A stretch of DNA of 64,000 nucleotides from Hyposmocoma kahamanoa. Taxonomy: Eukaryota; Arthropoda; Insecta; Lepidoptera; Cosmopterigidae. Shown piece by piece: positions 41,270-52,305 of this stretch. The stretch spans positions 9,978,272 to 10,042,271 of the forward strand of contig NW_020653750.1 in assembly GCF_003589595.1 (NCBI RefSeq), given 5' to 3'. Made by a program: the position numbers and the translations under genes. Within the stretch, counting starts at the first letter, position 1; each line of letters opens with the position of its first letter. The notes under the pieces were generated by a model that was not told where the DNA came from, did no database searches, and worked only from the letters and a program-made list of their open reading frames with translations.

Positions 41270-42242
41270 CGAAACTATACTATAATTTGAAAAGATTCAA
41301 TAGATAGGTCAACCGGTTGGAATAACATACTTGCTTAATTTCCAGTTTGAGGCAGTGTACATACACTAGTACAGATGATCGCACGTTGTCGTTCACTGCA
41401 AGTGTTTGCGCGCACTGCCCGTTGCCTGTCGTCATCTGAATGGCAATGCGCGTCGACGCGCAGCAGAATTAATTTTTTGGGTTATAAAGCTAAATGTTTA
41501 ATCATTATTTTCTACAACTAACAAGAGCATTATCTTTAGTACTTCCAGAGTAATAAATTAACAAAAAGTGAAAATGTCACACCTTTAAATCTTATTTTGC
41601 GCATTTTCAAAATGTTTGGATTTCTTGTTGGATCATTTTCATTCTAAACGTATGATGTGATTTACTCAAGATACTGACTGCTATATTTAGTGAACACATG
41701 TTGTATCAAGTAGTAATATATAAATTAAGCAACACCAAGAAGCTGTTTAATTTCCGTCACAGCAGTCACTCATCTTGTGGCTTGTAACTTTTACTGCTGT
41801 CTCTGTATTGCTTCAACATATTTATAACAAGTAAAATTATAAGTCCTATAAATGGAAAATATCACAAAAAAAAAAACCATTAAATACAAATTTAAGTAAA
41901 ATTTTGTTTAAACCTTAATTTGTTTTAACAGTGAAGGTTCGTAATATAATCAGAGTATCGGAGAAGTGTTTCAAATTATTTGAAAAAAATATTTATATTA
42001 AATAGTTAACAAACTTGAAGAATGATACGTAACACGAATTCGACTCACGAGCACGACAGCGGACCATGTCGCCTATCGCGTCCTGTCGTGGTAGCATGTC
42101 TGTACAATGTATGTCGGTCATGAAGACCAAGAAAATCAGTTCTAGTGAAAATGAAGCCCGGAATTTCCAATATCCATTGTACTTATACACGTGCATCCCA
42201 TCACACTTGCTACAAAAATAATTTGCTATCTCTGTATTAAAT
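41270..42242. other. Unassigned stretch
   Basis: No gene recognised. A GC-elevated patch around 41365-41475 has weak internal inverted similarity. Confidence 0.3.
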
Positions 42243-43341
42243 TAGCAACTGGAGGGTGTAAAACATGAGATAGTATTGTTTGCTGATGATACTTCCTTAT
42301 TATTTAAAGTTAAAAGGCACCAATGTTCCTACGACGATGTGAACAATGCTATATCTAAAGTAGTTGATTGGTTTGCTGTTAATAACCTACTTCTTAATGA
42401 GAAAAAAACAAATTGTGTGAAATTACTGTGTAATATTACCCAATGTTAGAGAGACGGTTACAAACATTGTAGTTAGAAACGAAAAATTGAATCTTGTGGA
42501 TACAGTTATATTTCTAGGTATAACGTTAGATGCTAAATTGCAATGGGGTCCCCATATAAGTAAGTTATCAAAACGGCTCGGCTCTGCAGTGTACGCGATT
42601 AAAAAAATAAGGAAACTTTCAGACGTCGAAACCGCTAGATTGGTTTACTTCAGCTACTTTCACAGTCTAATGACATACGGCATTTTGCTTTGGGGTAATG
42701 CCGCCGATATCAACAGAATCTTTGTCCTGCAGAAACGTGCAGTTAGGGCAATTTACAATCTGGGCCCCAAAGTATCTTTGAGAGATAAGTTTAAGGAAAT
42801 TAACATTCTTACACTAGCCTCACAGTACATTTATGAGAATGTAATTTATGTTAAAAGGAATAGTAATTTATTTATGAAAAATAGTGACAGACATAACATT
42901 AATACGAGGAATAGAAATAATCTAGCTTTTCTTGATAGTCGTCTTCACAAAGTCAAAAAATCATTTAAGGGGCAATGTATACGCTTCTGTAACAAGATTC
43001 CGGTTGATATACAAAATTTGCCTTTCACGAGGTTTAAAACTATAGTGAAACAAAAACTTTATACTAAAGGTTATTATACAACTTCTGCGTACTTGGATGA
43101 CAAAAATCCGTGGTAGTAACCCGTTTAGCTCATGAAGGTAGTCTCGATCTCTGATGTTTCAAATAAAAAAAAAATATGGTAAATGTTATTTACAAAGAGC
43201 AACACCTAGAGTTTCTTGCTCATTCTTCTCAGGGGAATCTGCATTACGAATGAGCGATAGAGTTTAATATTGTGACGATTTCAAGTGTAATAATGCTTAC
43301 CTATGAAATAAAGATTATTTTGAATTTTGAATTTGAATTTA
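42243..43341 (+). pseudogene. CR1/jockey-like LINE, RT 3' part with tail
   Basis: The first part encodes the RT active-site box FADD (HEIVLFADDTSLLFK, about 42267-42311) and NNLLLNEKKTNCVK. A frameshift near 42420 leads into the frame with VIFLGITLDAKLQWGPHIS, a KLSDVETARLVYFSY segment, MTYGILLWGNA and IFVLQKRAVRAIY. It ends at the stop 43114-43116. The 3' end is ATGCTTACCTATGAAATAAA with a TTTGAA-type tail to 43341. The copy is 5'-truncated just upstream of the active site. The apparent start at 42487 is a TTG inside the element, not a real start. Confidence 0.85.
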
Positions 43342-43449
43342 ACATAAACAGAAAAACAATTAAAATATATCATATTTTTCTGTGAATATTTTTTGTTAAT
43401 TTGCACGTGGTATGTGATTACTGTTGTTTTATTTATATGGTCAATTTAC

Positions 43450-43722
43450 TAGTAGAGCTTTTTGCGAAAGACTTTGTCCGGGAAAGTACTGTTACCTTAC
43501 CTATTTCTGCCGCCAAGCAGTAATGTAAGCATTACTGCATTCCGGTTTGAAGGACACATAGGACTTTTCAACTTATGTTTCAGGTTGACAGGCGCAGTGG
43601 CAGTGGCCCTCATATCTTTGCGATTAAAATTTTTGAGTGGCACTACAACTGCTATGGACAGGCGCGTTGCTTAACAACAGGCTCACGACTAGTTCGTCCT
43701 GCCACTTAGTATCATAAAAAAA
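43450..43722 (+). repeat. SINE family B copy
   Basis: It contains AGAGCTTTTTGCGAAAGACT, GCAGTAATGTAAGCATTACT, CATTCCGGTTTGAAGGACAC and TATGGACAGGCG, and ends TGCCACTTAGTATCATAAAA. Confidence 0.7.
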
Positions 43723-44046
43723 CTTGGTGTGACTTGGATGGGTTGTCATAATACACGTTTAAAGTTTATTGTAGCTCGCAGTTGGTAGCTAAAAAAGACG
43801 TCTACATTGTCGTCTGTAACGGAAATTGAATCTTTAATTGAGTTCCCCGGAAATCGATTTTTCAATCGTTCTCTTCTATCAAAAAGACATGACCCTCTTA
43901 ACTTGCATTGAAGAGGTTGTTTAAAAATGTAATTCAATAATAACACAGCTTGTACAAAGTGTTAACATGCTGGGGCAAACAACTTACCGCCTAATGTGTG
44001 TAAGTACCATGCTTTACGAACAAATATGCATCATCGTTAGGTACTC
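43723..44046. other. Unassigned stretch
   Basis: Nothing recognised. Confidence 0.3.
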
Positions 44047-44210
44047 CCTTCATGGCCGAAAGGTCTGGCTGTCTAGTCTGCCACGCAAAATTTGTATGGC
44101 CCACATTTATTTCTCTGTTTGGGTGTAATTTGTGGTTGTCCATGTGTGTGTTCATGGCATCCGCGATACAGGGTTTTCCTAGTACGAAACTATGGGTGTG
44201 TGCGTTATTT
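44047..44210 (+). repeat. SINE family A, degenerate copy
   Basis: The head is damaged (CATGGCCGAAAGGTCTGGCT, missing the B box). The body is intact: TTGGGTGTAATTTGTGGTTG, then the GTGTGTTCATGGCATCCGCG and GGTTTTCCTAGTACG blocks. Confidence 0.7.
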
Positions 44211-44344
44211 GTTATTTATTATTTAAAAGTGACCTACTATTCCACTATAATTAACATTAAAATTAAATACTGTTTCGGTACCGTAATCCGCACTTTTGTC
44301 TTGGTGTAAAATGCCTCATCCGCAAAATCACAACTTTTCAGGGT

Positions 44345-44510
44345 AGAGGTTTAAAGATTCTACATTTTTTATGCTTAAATAGGAGAGTTATAAAATTTCA
44401 CAGTATATTTATAATTTATTTCATGTAATTCATATAATTTTTATGACTTGCATGTGATAAAAGGACTTTTGAAGTATGTCCACATGTGATTATTATTATT
44501 TTTTCTTTTT
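44345..44510 (-). repeat. Repeat G, copy 3 (minus)
   Basis: The reverse complement carries CACATGTGGACATACTTCAA, TTTTATCACATG, then GTGAAATTTTATAACTCTCC and TATTTAAGCATAAAAAATG, in the same order as at 28600-28760. Confidence 0.5.
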
Positions 44511-44539
44511 GTTGAGGTGTAAGTAATGAAAAAATTGTA

Positions 44540-45965
44540 ATATAGTTAAACAAAACAAAGAAAGATTGAACAACTAATGATGAACACAAATCTGAAAATC
44601 TGTTTTGAAATTTGATTTGTTGATGTGGCTTTTAAACTCCTGCAAAGAAGAGTAAAATATTTCAACTTCACTACATTTTGCATTGTATAAGGAACTAGTT
44701 TTTTTATGAAGGTATTGCTACCGGAACTTTTTTTACTAAATTTAACGACTATTATTTCGCGGCAATCAAAAAATATATTTTCCTGCAAAAAGCGGGCGTC
44801 TATAATCTCATGCAAAATTTTGTGTAACGATGCTGCAATTGAACAATATTGCACAACTTAAGGGATAACTCGTAGTCTACATGATTATGATGCATTCTAT
44901 AGTCCAGAACTTTAATGAATTTACGCTGTATCCTTTCCATTTTATTTTGGTGCACATTTTGGTAGGGATTTCATACAGAGTTTAGATACTCGAGCCTGCT
45001 ACGTACGTAACTATTAAAAAACAGCAGCAGATAGGTAAATGGGTTGAAGAAGAAGAAAAAATGATAAAGGGTTTACCAACACTTACCTAATATAAAACTT
45101 AATGTAAAGTTTGAAAGACTGGCACTATTTTATCAATATGTGTGACAAACGCAAGTTATCTATAATAATCCATTTATCACAATTTCAAAGTAGATTATTT
45201 TGAGCACAGTAATTTTCGAAAGCTCTAATATCTTCTTGCAACTAATGAACCTTTTCTTCGTTACGAATAATCCTAAATATTTTAGTGTCATCAACATATA
45301 TAAGAACACGTGAACGTTGCATAGACTCTGTAATGTTATAGAAGTATAACACGAATAAAAATGGTCCCAAATGGGAAGCCTGTGGTACACCTGAAGTATA
45401 ATCGGTATAATCTTGTATTTCGAATGAAGTCACTACAACACTACTAAGATTTCCGATATACGATTTTATCCAACGGAATACGTCCCCATGATTACAGAGC
45501 TGCCACAGTCTCAACAAGAGCGTGTTGTGACAAATTTTATCGAAAGTTTTATAAAATCGGTATGTATACACGACATATACTTGAAAATTATTGTCCATTG
45601 CTTCTAGAATCAGTTCGGTAAACGTCTGTATATTGCTATTCACACAACGACGTTAGCAAAAACCATGCTGATTTGGGATGGTGACACGCTGTACAACACT
45701 AAGTAACTGGTCAGTGATAATTATCTCCTGAACTTTGCCCAAATCACATAGTTTCGAGATGGGCCGATAGTTTTCAGTGTTTTGACTCACAGGATCCTTT
45801 GGAATAGGTGTTACAAATGCCCTTTTCCAAATTTTAGGAACACTGCCATTACCAAATGACAATTTGAAAATAAAAGTAACAGCGCAATGTCGGATTAACA
45901 GCGGGCGTATTCCATTTGGACCTGCGCTTTTATTGAAGTTAATATTTTTCAAATATATTGTTACT
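44540..45965 (-). pseudogene. Jockey-like LINE RT remnant (minus)
   Basis: From high to low coordinate it encodes NKSAGPNGIRPLLI and TENYRPISKLCDLGKV in one frame (45653-45952). A frameshift leads to the frame at 45242-45643 with GVPQAS-HLGP and YVDDT. Further on are ERIQRKFIKVLDYRMHHNHV at about 44870-44940 and ILHEIIDARFLQEN near 44810. GVPQAS replaces the usual GVPQGS, and the first catalytic Asp region (YTYRFYKTFD) is disrupted. A stretch of about 200 bases at 44945-45160 does not fit and may be an insertion or decay. The element is long dead. Confidence 0.8.
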
Positions 45966-46545
45966 TTTCTTATTTTCTTCTTATTTAGTAGAATTTACGT
46001 TCAAATAGAATTATTACAATTTCTAATTCCTGAATTGACACATGCTCCAAGTTTGGTCGGACAAAAACAGAGTCAAAATAGTCATAGAAAAAGGTCACAA
46101 TATCCCATTATTACAAAAAAGGTACAAAATTATATTTAAATTATTTTATTAACCAATTTACTTATCGCATTATTTAAAAGTTACGTCTGCTTTTATATTT
46201 TAAGCAAGCAATTTTACTCATTTATCCACATTTATCTGACAAATTATTCATTTACCCATTACGTATTCTGATACTGTTATTTTGTTTACAGAAGGTTGTC
46301 GTCGTTCTTGGCAATTCTTTCCAGGAAAATAAATAATTCATAAGAGCCATCTCTGACCTTTTCACCGACGAAAATTTATAAATTGTAATTATTTAGTAGT
46401 AAATCTACCCTGTCGGCGTTTTTCAGCATAGTATTTGTTTTAAATAAAGACTTAAAATCATAGAGTTGCGACGACACAACGCACCGGCTACGCTCATGTG
46501 GCATGGCTCTAACGAAAAGACGAGAAGGTGGAAAATTATATATTT
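45966..46545. other. Unassigned stretch
   Basis: Nothing recognised beyond possible 5' continuation of the adjacent LINE. Confidence 0.3.
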
Positions 46546-46580
46546 ATATATTAACAAAAAACCGACCTCAAAAGTTTGCT
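46546..46580 (-). repeat. Repeat D, terminal fragment
   Basis: Only the end AAAAACCGACCTCAAAAGTT is recognisable. The following sequence does not align well with the family. Confidence 0.4.
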
Positions 46581-46744
46581 TATCCGCTTTCGCTGCTTTC
46601 GGTATCGCGGTCCCCTCAACGATAATTGAAACGCATATGGGAGTCCTCGTCAAAACGAATCATATGAGCCCAAATACTAGGTAGGTGCTGTACACTGTTG
46701 AGGAGTTCTTCTTATTTAGCTACCATTTCCGTCATCAATCAGCT

Positions 46745-46900
46745 TTTTATGTTTAGAGGACGAAGCAGGCTTTTGTTACCTACCACCACCACTGTCCACA
46801 TAGTCATGCTGCATTTGCTCGATTTCGGTCTGCAAGGGTAGTTCAAACCAGCTAACAAGCTGTGAAAAATAAAGATAATATTAATACTAATAATAACAAC
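46745..46900 (+). repeat. Dong/R4-like LINE 3' UTR, solo copy 3
   Basis: It shares GAGGACGAAG, TACC-ACCACCA and GTTCAAACCAGCTAACAAGC with 15165-15290. An AATAAAG end runs into TAA-type repeats. A SINE A copy abuts the tail. Confidence 0.6.
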
Positions 46901-47103
46901 GTATACACTCAACATAGCCCCGCACTAGGGAAACCCTGAGTCGCGGGTGCCATGGACACACACGTAAACAACCACAAATGACACCCAAATTCACGAGAGA
47001 AATAAATGTTGGCCATACAAATATTTCTCCCGGCCCGGGAACCAAACCTGGGACTTCTGCGTGGCAGTCCGGTATGGTAATCGTTCGACCACGGAGACGG
47101 TTA
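46901..47103 (-). repeat. SINE family A copy (minus)
   Basis: Reverse complement landmarks: AGCCCCGCACTAGGGAAACC, GCGGGTGCCATGGACACACA, TCACGAGAGAAATAAATG and CCCGGCCCGGGAACCAAACC, plus the head complement ending GACCACGGAGACGG. Confidence 0.8.
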
Positions 47104-47139
47104 AATGAATTAAATTAATTAAATGAAATGAAAATGACA

Positions 47140-47365
47140 TCTATCTATTGAATTTTAGTGAAATCGGTAAAGGGATGTTTAATAAACCGGATATATCCAC
47201 TCATTTGCCACCCTTAGACACAACACAACATTCAAAACAACAACTCTTCCAAATTGAATGGGACAATTACTAATGTACCTAAGGTTTCTAACAAAAAAGA
47301 ATCGTCGAAATCAGTTCACAAATGTCGGAGTAATTGTGTAACAAAGTTTTTTGAAGTCGGTTAAC
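47140..47365 (-). repeat. Repeat D copy (minus)
   Basis: On the plus strand it shows TTTTAGTGAAATCGGTAAAG, CATTTGCCACCCTTAG and AAAGAATCGTCGAAATCAGT, and ends TTTTTTGAAGTCGGTTAA. Confidence 0.6.
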
Positions 47366-48086
47366 CACCTTGAAACTTGACCTCCGTCCGGCTGATATGA
47401 TCGGTGAATTTTGTGAAGTAATAAAAATAAAAACATCACCCCTAATCTTTTTTATTTGGTCACGTCTTAATATTTTTTCTGATTCGACGCGTCGTTAATT
47501 AAGATAAATTGTGTGTCATTAATCAAGCATCTGTTCTTTACGGGCGAAGTGAAATCGCTCGAGCATTTGTTTCGTAGGAATCAAATTTTAAATATTTGAT
47601 TTCCAATGAAATATTGCTTTTATCTTGACCGTTGTTCGTATCAAGGCCGCTTCAAGTTGCCACAGCCCGGCGGCGGCGCGACGCTGCGATGCATTTAAAT
47701 GAGTAATGCAACATTAAAATTTATCTTCTACAATATAAGGTTACATTTCTTTAAACATAAAATGACGAAGCAAGAGGCACTTTTTAAAATGCAATATAAT
47801 AAAGAACATTCATATTCTCTACTAAACATTTTTTTCGAACGAAGGAAAAAGCCCCCCCCTCTGCGACGCGCGGAGCATCCTGTTGTTGGCGGCTTGTGTA
47901 ACTTAGCTTCTCAACAATACGGTAATTGTCTTTTAAAGACAGATTTAGAGGTAGAGAATTCATTACAAAACTTCATATTTACTAAAGAAAGTGAATATTT
48001 CCGTTCAGAGGAATGGGTTTTACGAGAGAGTGTTTAAACAATTTGCAGATTTCACATGCAAATAATTATATAATAGTACAAATAGG
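47366..48086. other. Unassigned stretch with a 112-codon open frame
   Basis: The open frame at 47699-48037 (plus) matches no family I recognise and has no supporting signals. A GC-rich spot at 47660-47695 resembles a short motif at 32090-32115 (GCGCGACGCTGCGA). Confidence 0.25.
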
Positions 48087-48192
48087 ACGACCTCGATGAC
48101 GATGATGACGAGCTTGTTCTGGATGAGAATAAATCTCGACTTCGATTCCGGATAAGACCACGTTGGGGAAATGAAGTTTTTTAAAGTGGTTC
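48087..48192 (+). repeat. SINE family C-like copy, diverged
   Basis: A B-box-like ACTTCGATTCCGG is followed by GATAAGACCACGTTGGGGAAA and AAAGTGGTTCT, parallel to the C family order. The head is degenerate. Confidence 0.45.
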
Positions 48193-49062
48193 TCGCAGCG
48201 CGGCTTTACTCTATGGTTAGAAGAAATGCTTTATTTAGTAGAGAACATGTCGACTCATCCGTAGAACAAAGGTCTATGTGCAAGATTACTTGTTCTCAGG
48301 ACATAGTACATTTCGTTCGTTCTTCTTCGCTGTTGATGTCAGATCGACTTTTGTTCGATTTTATATTTCCGAAACGAAATAAAGTATATAAATTCTCTAA
48401 ACACCTTTACATAGGCCTTAGTTTGAATAAAGAAATTGTTCTCGTAACGTACGTATTCTCTTTTCGTTATATAATCACATCCGACTCTGTTCTTCGGATG
48501 AGTCGATGTTATGATAATATTATATTGCATTTTATAAAGTGCGACCGGCGTAGATCCTCGTTGTCTGCCGCCTATAACATCTTCTTTTTCATTTTTTGTT
48601 TAATTAAATGTAACTTTATCATGTAGAATATGAGGTTTATGTTGCATTCCCTGCCCATTTAGGGCAAGTCACGGGAGAAGAAGCGGGATAAACTGTTTTG
48701 CTGGATCAAATGGTTTTTTAGGTATTTACTATTAAAAACGATCTTACAAAAAATATACGATATAGCACAACTATATCGTTGTTATATGTTTGTATGTTGT
48801 CTAAAGAATGTGCTAATTTGTTACACGATATGATGTATCCTATATTTATCCGATTATATAAAATTTTGAAATTAGGCTAAAATAAAAGTATAAAACGTTA
48901 CAAAAAAAATATTTCAGAATAAAATATCTGACTTCCCACATAATTTTTATATGAAGATATTTTTTTTAAATACTTCAGTACTATAAAAAACTTGCTAAAT
49001 TTTGGTTTTCAACTGAAGCCCTATAGTAATTGAATTCACATTTATCCTAAAATTTCAAAATT
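48193..49062. other. Unassigned stretch with a 151-codon open frame
   Basis: The open frame 48171-48626 overlaps the SINE C-like copy at its start. It has no recognisable domain, and its C-terminus is hydrophobic only because of AT-rich codons. I do not accept it as a gene. Confidence 0.25.
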
Positions 49063-49140
49063 GCCCAGTGGTTTAGTGGTTAGTGGGGGCGGGCGTTTGA
49101 CGACGTCGGATCTGTGTGAAATTTTCTCCACCTGTTATTA
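49063..49140 (+). repeat. tRNA-like SINE head
   Basis: The sequence AGTGGTTTAGTGGTTAGT is a good A-box region. The expected B box (near GGATCTGTGTGAA) is poor. Probably an eroded SINE head. Confidence 0.4.
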
Positions 49141-49870
49141 TTTTATTCATATTAATTTTCAGCGCGCGATTTGCGGGACGCGAGAGGCGACCCCCCACAT
49201 CTCATCTCCCAAAATGTAGGCTTGCATTGAAATACCTCGCCTTAAATCAATCGGAGCGTCTCGCGCCGCTTGGTTGCATCAATTTGTGGTGACCATTATT
49301 AGGCGTATGGAACTGCAGTTTCAAAGTTCAAGGTCGCTTTGAAGTGAAAATTTTTGATCTCCTTTTTATAAAAATACTTGATTAAATTCTTTTCCAAAAA
49401 ATCTTAAGGCTTCTAAATTTAAAATATGGGTATTGTTCGTTTTAATTTTGTTTCATTTTCAATTAGTTTTTGAAATCAAACGTAGATACGTATTATAAAT
49501 AAATGTAAAACACGTGTAAATTTTAAACAAATACGAATTATTGTTAACAACTTATATGGAGCGAGTACCACTAACAAAAGCACTTTGCATTTTAGTTTCC
49601 TCGACTCCATAATGGAAATTTTAACCTGGCAAATGAGTCTCGTGGACGATTACACCTGATAGAGAATAATGACGAGTTGCGATCTATTGTTGTAGCCAAT
49701 CCATCGCAAGCATGGATGGATAACCTATAATACCAGACCCATTTGTGAGAATCGGTAAAAACACGAACTATTTGAATTTCAACAGACACGCAACGAAACT
49801 TGAATAGACTTTTGATGAAAGGTGGATTTTTTTTTGACAATCGTAAACGGTTAACACATATGTTCCTAGT
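49141..49870. other. Unassigned stretch, GC-elevated at 49160-49290
   Basis: No protein recognised. The patch contains GATTTGCGGGACGCGAGAGG and, further on, GGAGCGTCTCGCGCCGC. It could be a conserved non-coding or promoter-type block. Confidence 0.25.
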
Positions 49871-50139
49871 AGGCGAGAGCTCCTTGTGAAAGAGTTCGTC
49901 CGGGGAAGTACTGCCACCTTACCTATTTCTGTGGCCAAGCAGTAATGTGAGGATTGCGTACAACGTCACGGTTTTGAAGGGTAAGGGTGTTGGTCAAATT
50001 AAAGGAACATGGTGTTTGCAGTGCCTCTCAGATCTTTGCGATTTAAAGCCCTAAATGGCTCTGCAACTGTTATGGACATGCGAGTCGCTTACCACTAGGT
50101 ACGACTTTGTCGTCCCGTCACTTGTTAAAAGAAAAAAAA
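49871..50139 (+). repeat. SINE family B copy
   Basis: Landmarks: AGAGCTCCTTGTGAAAGAGT, CGTCCGGGGAAGTACTGCCA, GCGATTTAAAGCCCTAAATG, and the CCCGTCACTTG end with an A-rich run. Confidence 0.75.
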
Positions 50140-50539
50140 GAACTAAACAAAATAAGGTTATGATATGTTGACATACAATTTTAAAGTAACAAGAAAGATC
50201 TACTGTTTATAATTTGCTTATAATTACTTACCTACTTTATTCTAATACGACAAGGGAGTGGGTGAATATCTACGTGAGTACAAGTTGAATTACAACTCCT
50301 TTAAATATCCTAGATCTCGAAAAATATCCTAGTCGATATTTTTCATAGATATCTCGTTGTGAAGTCGATATATACTTATCAGGGGGTTATAAAAGGAAGC
50401 ATTACTCTTATACGTTCGCAAGTAAAATATTGTTGCAATAATGCCACATCGGCAAAATGTCGACTTTTTAGGAGTTTTTAACATTCTACAAACGAGTTAG
50501 ACGACAACTTTTAAATTCTTAAGTAAAAGGGTCATAAAT
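50140..50539. other. Unassigned stretch
   Basis: A 10-bp stem, GAAAAATATC / GATATTTTTC, lies at about 50318-50343. Otherwise nothing is recognised. Confidence 0.35.
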
Positions 50540-50727
50540 ATAAATAAATAACGCACACACTCACAGTCTCGCTGTAGGGAAACCCTGTATCGCGGGTGCC
50601 ATGGACACACATTTAGACAACCAAAAATTATACCCAAACTCACGAGGTAAATAAATGTAGGCCATACAAATGTTTCTCCCGACCCAGAAATCGAACCTGT
50701 GACCTCTGCGTAGCACAGAGGCAGTTA
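50540..50727 (-). repeat. SINE family A copy (minus), head partly deleted
   Basis: Reverse complement landmarks: the AGGGAAACCCTG block, GCGGGTGCCATGGACACAC, ACTCACGAGGTAAATAAATG and CCCGACCCAGAAATCGAACC. The head is shortened to GACCTCTGCGTAGCACAGAG plus GCAGTT. Confidence 0.75.
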
Positions 50728-50768
50728 AAATTTTAAAAAAGTTAGAAAATTGCACACATATACATATT

Positions 50769-51058
50769 ATAGAGCGCTTTGTGAAAGAGTTCGTCAGGGA
50801 AGTGCTGACTCCTTACCTGTATCTGCCGCCTAGCAGTAATGTGAGCATTACTGCGTTCCGGTCTTGAAGGGTAAGGATGGATAAGGGTGCACATGAGACT
50901 TGTCAACTTATGTCTCAGGGTGACCGGTGCAGTGGCAGTGCCTCTCAGATATTTAAATTTTAAAGTTCTGAGTGGCACTCCAATTGTTATGAACAAGCGT
51001 GTCGCTTACCATCAGGCGCACAAATTGTTGGTCCAGTCACTTGGTATCATAAAAAAAT
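50769..51058 (+). repeat. SINE family B copy
   Basis: Landmarks: CTTTGTGAAAGAGTTCGTCA, GTGAGCATTACTGCGTTCCG, CTTATGTCTCAGGGTGACCG and CATCAGGCGCAC, ending CAGTCACTTGGTATCATAAA. Confidence 0.75.
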
Positions 51059-51091
51059 TATGATGTTAGAAAAAGAAAACGAAGCTGAGTA

Positions 51092-51203
51092 CAGTCACGA
51101 GCACATCAAGCTTGACACTTTGTACTTTGGACCGTTGTTATCGTAAGCGACATAGAGTTGGATTTAAGTCTTAAGTGTAAAGCTTGACGTGCTTTTGACC
51201 CTG
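51092..51203. mobile_element. 112-bp palindromic MITE flanked by TA
   Basis: The left end is CAGTCACGAGCACATCAAGC. The right end in complement reads CAGGGTCAAAAGCACGTCAA. TA lies on both sides (51090-51091 and 51204-51205). TA duplication suggests a Tc1/mariner-type MITE. It resembles the element at 54707-54805. Confidence 0.65.
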
Positions 51204-51291
51204 TACATCCACTCAGTGTAGAAATGTTATAGTGTGGGCAGTTTCATATACTATTTACGAAAGTTTATGTAAACATCCAGATCAATTTGTA

Positions 51292-52305
51292 AAATACTGT
51301 CACAGGCTATGATTGTGGGAAGTGGGTATATGCGTGGCATATTGCATCTAGATTCTGTCCCACCTATAGCGTATAATTCCACGCCTATTGCTTATGCTTC
51401 TACTGCAACTAATCTTGGCTTGCTTTTAGATTGTAATTTGGTTTGGACTCCACATATTAATGAAGTCAGTCGTAAAGTCCATTTCTCCTTGCACTCACTT
51501 AAGCGCCTCCAAAACGATTTACCTTTAAAAACCAAGATATGTTTAGTCCAAACACTTATTTTGCCCTTCTTAGACTATGCTGATTCCTGCTATTTGGATG
51601 CTACTGAAGAACTGCTAAATAAGCTTGAACGACTGCAAAACCTATGTATAAGGTTCATCTTTGGGCTTCGTAAATATGACCGAATTTCACATTTCCGCAG
51701 TCAGCTCAAATGGCTTCCCATCCGTCTCCGCAGAAATTTGCATATTGTCTCCATTCTTTACAATATTTTACATAACCCTGTGTCTCCCGGGTACCTGAAA
51801 GAGCGTTTCAGCTTCCTTAGGTCCCAGGATAAACCCTGTCGCTCTCTTGTTAGGTCCCAGTTATCTTTTCCATGCTTCAATTCCGGTTTCTATTCTCACT
51901 CCTTCACTGTTCATGCGGTCAGACTTTGGAATGCACTTCCTATTACTGTTCACGAAAGTAAATCGTTAGCTATTTTTAAAGTGAGAGTTAAAGAGCATTA
52001 TTTATCTACTATTCCATCCATATCTTAGGTATTATATTATAAAATATATATTTATCTAAGTATTTATATAATTTATAACAATTTAATATTTTTACATTGT
52101 TTTTATATATTTTTTTCCTTGTTTTGTTGTGCACATATGCCCGTTCTTTTAGTTATAGTGTCCTATATTTAGGTCTGCAGGAAGAAATTTCTATTAGAAA
52201 TAAGCAGAACCTTTTGTTTTTAATTTCGCTTGTATTCTTTGTGACTTGTTGTATTTTTCCTGTACAATAAACTATTAAATAAATAAATAAATAAATACTG
52301 TCACA
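51292..52305 (+). pseudogene. CR1-like LINE, 5'-truncated, with intact 13-bp target duplication
   Basis: The insert (51305-52292) is flanked by AAATACTGTCACA at 51292-51304 and 52293-52305. One frame runs to the stop at 52028. It encodes the RT tail: LGLLLDCNLVWTPHINEVSR, LVQTLILPFLDYADSCY, LERLQNLCIRFIFGLRKYDR, and HAVRLWNALPITVHESKSLA near the end. These are CR1-type RT C-terminal motifs. The catalytic domain is absent through 5' truncation. The 3' UTR ends CAATAAACTATTAAATAAAT with an AAAT tail. No stops within the retained frame and perfect duplications suggest a fairly recent insertion. Confidence 0.9.

Noticed and set aside
42487..43116. A free-standing 209-residue gene
   Set aside because: It is the C-terminal part of a LINE reverse transcriptase; the apparent start is a TTG inside the element and the active-site region lies upstream in another frame.
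47699..48037. 112-codon open frame as a gene
   Set aside because: No domain, no signals, no similarity I can name; length is within chance for a 64-kb window read in six frames.
48171..48626. 151-codon open frame as a gene
   Set aside because: It begins inside a SINE C-like copy, has no recognisable domain, and its composition follows the local base composition.
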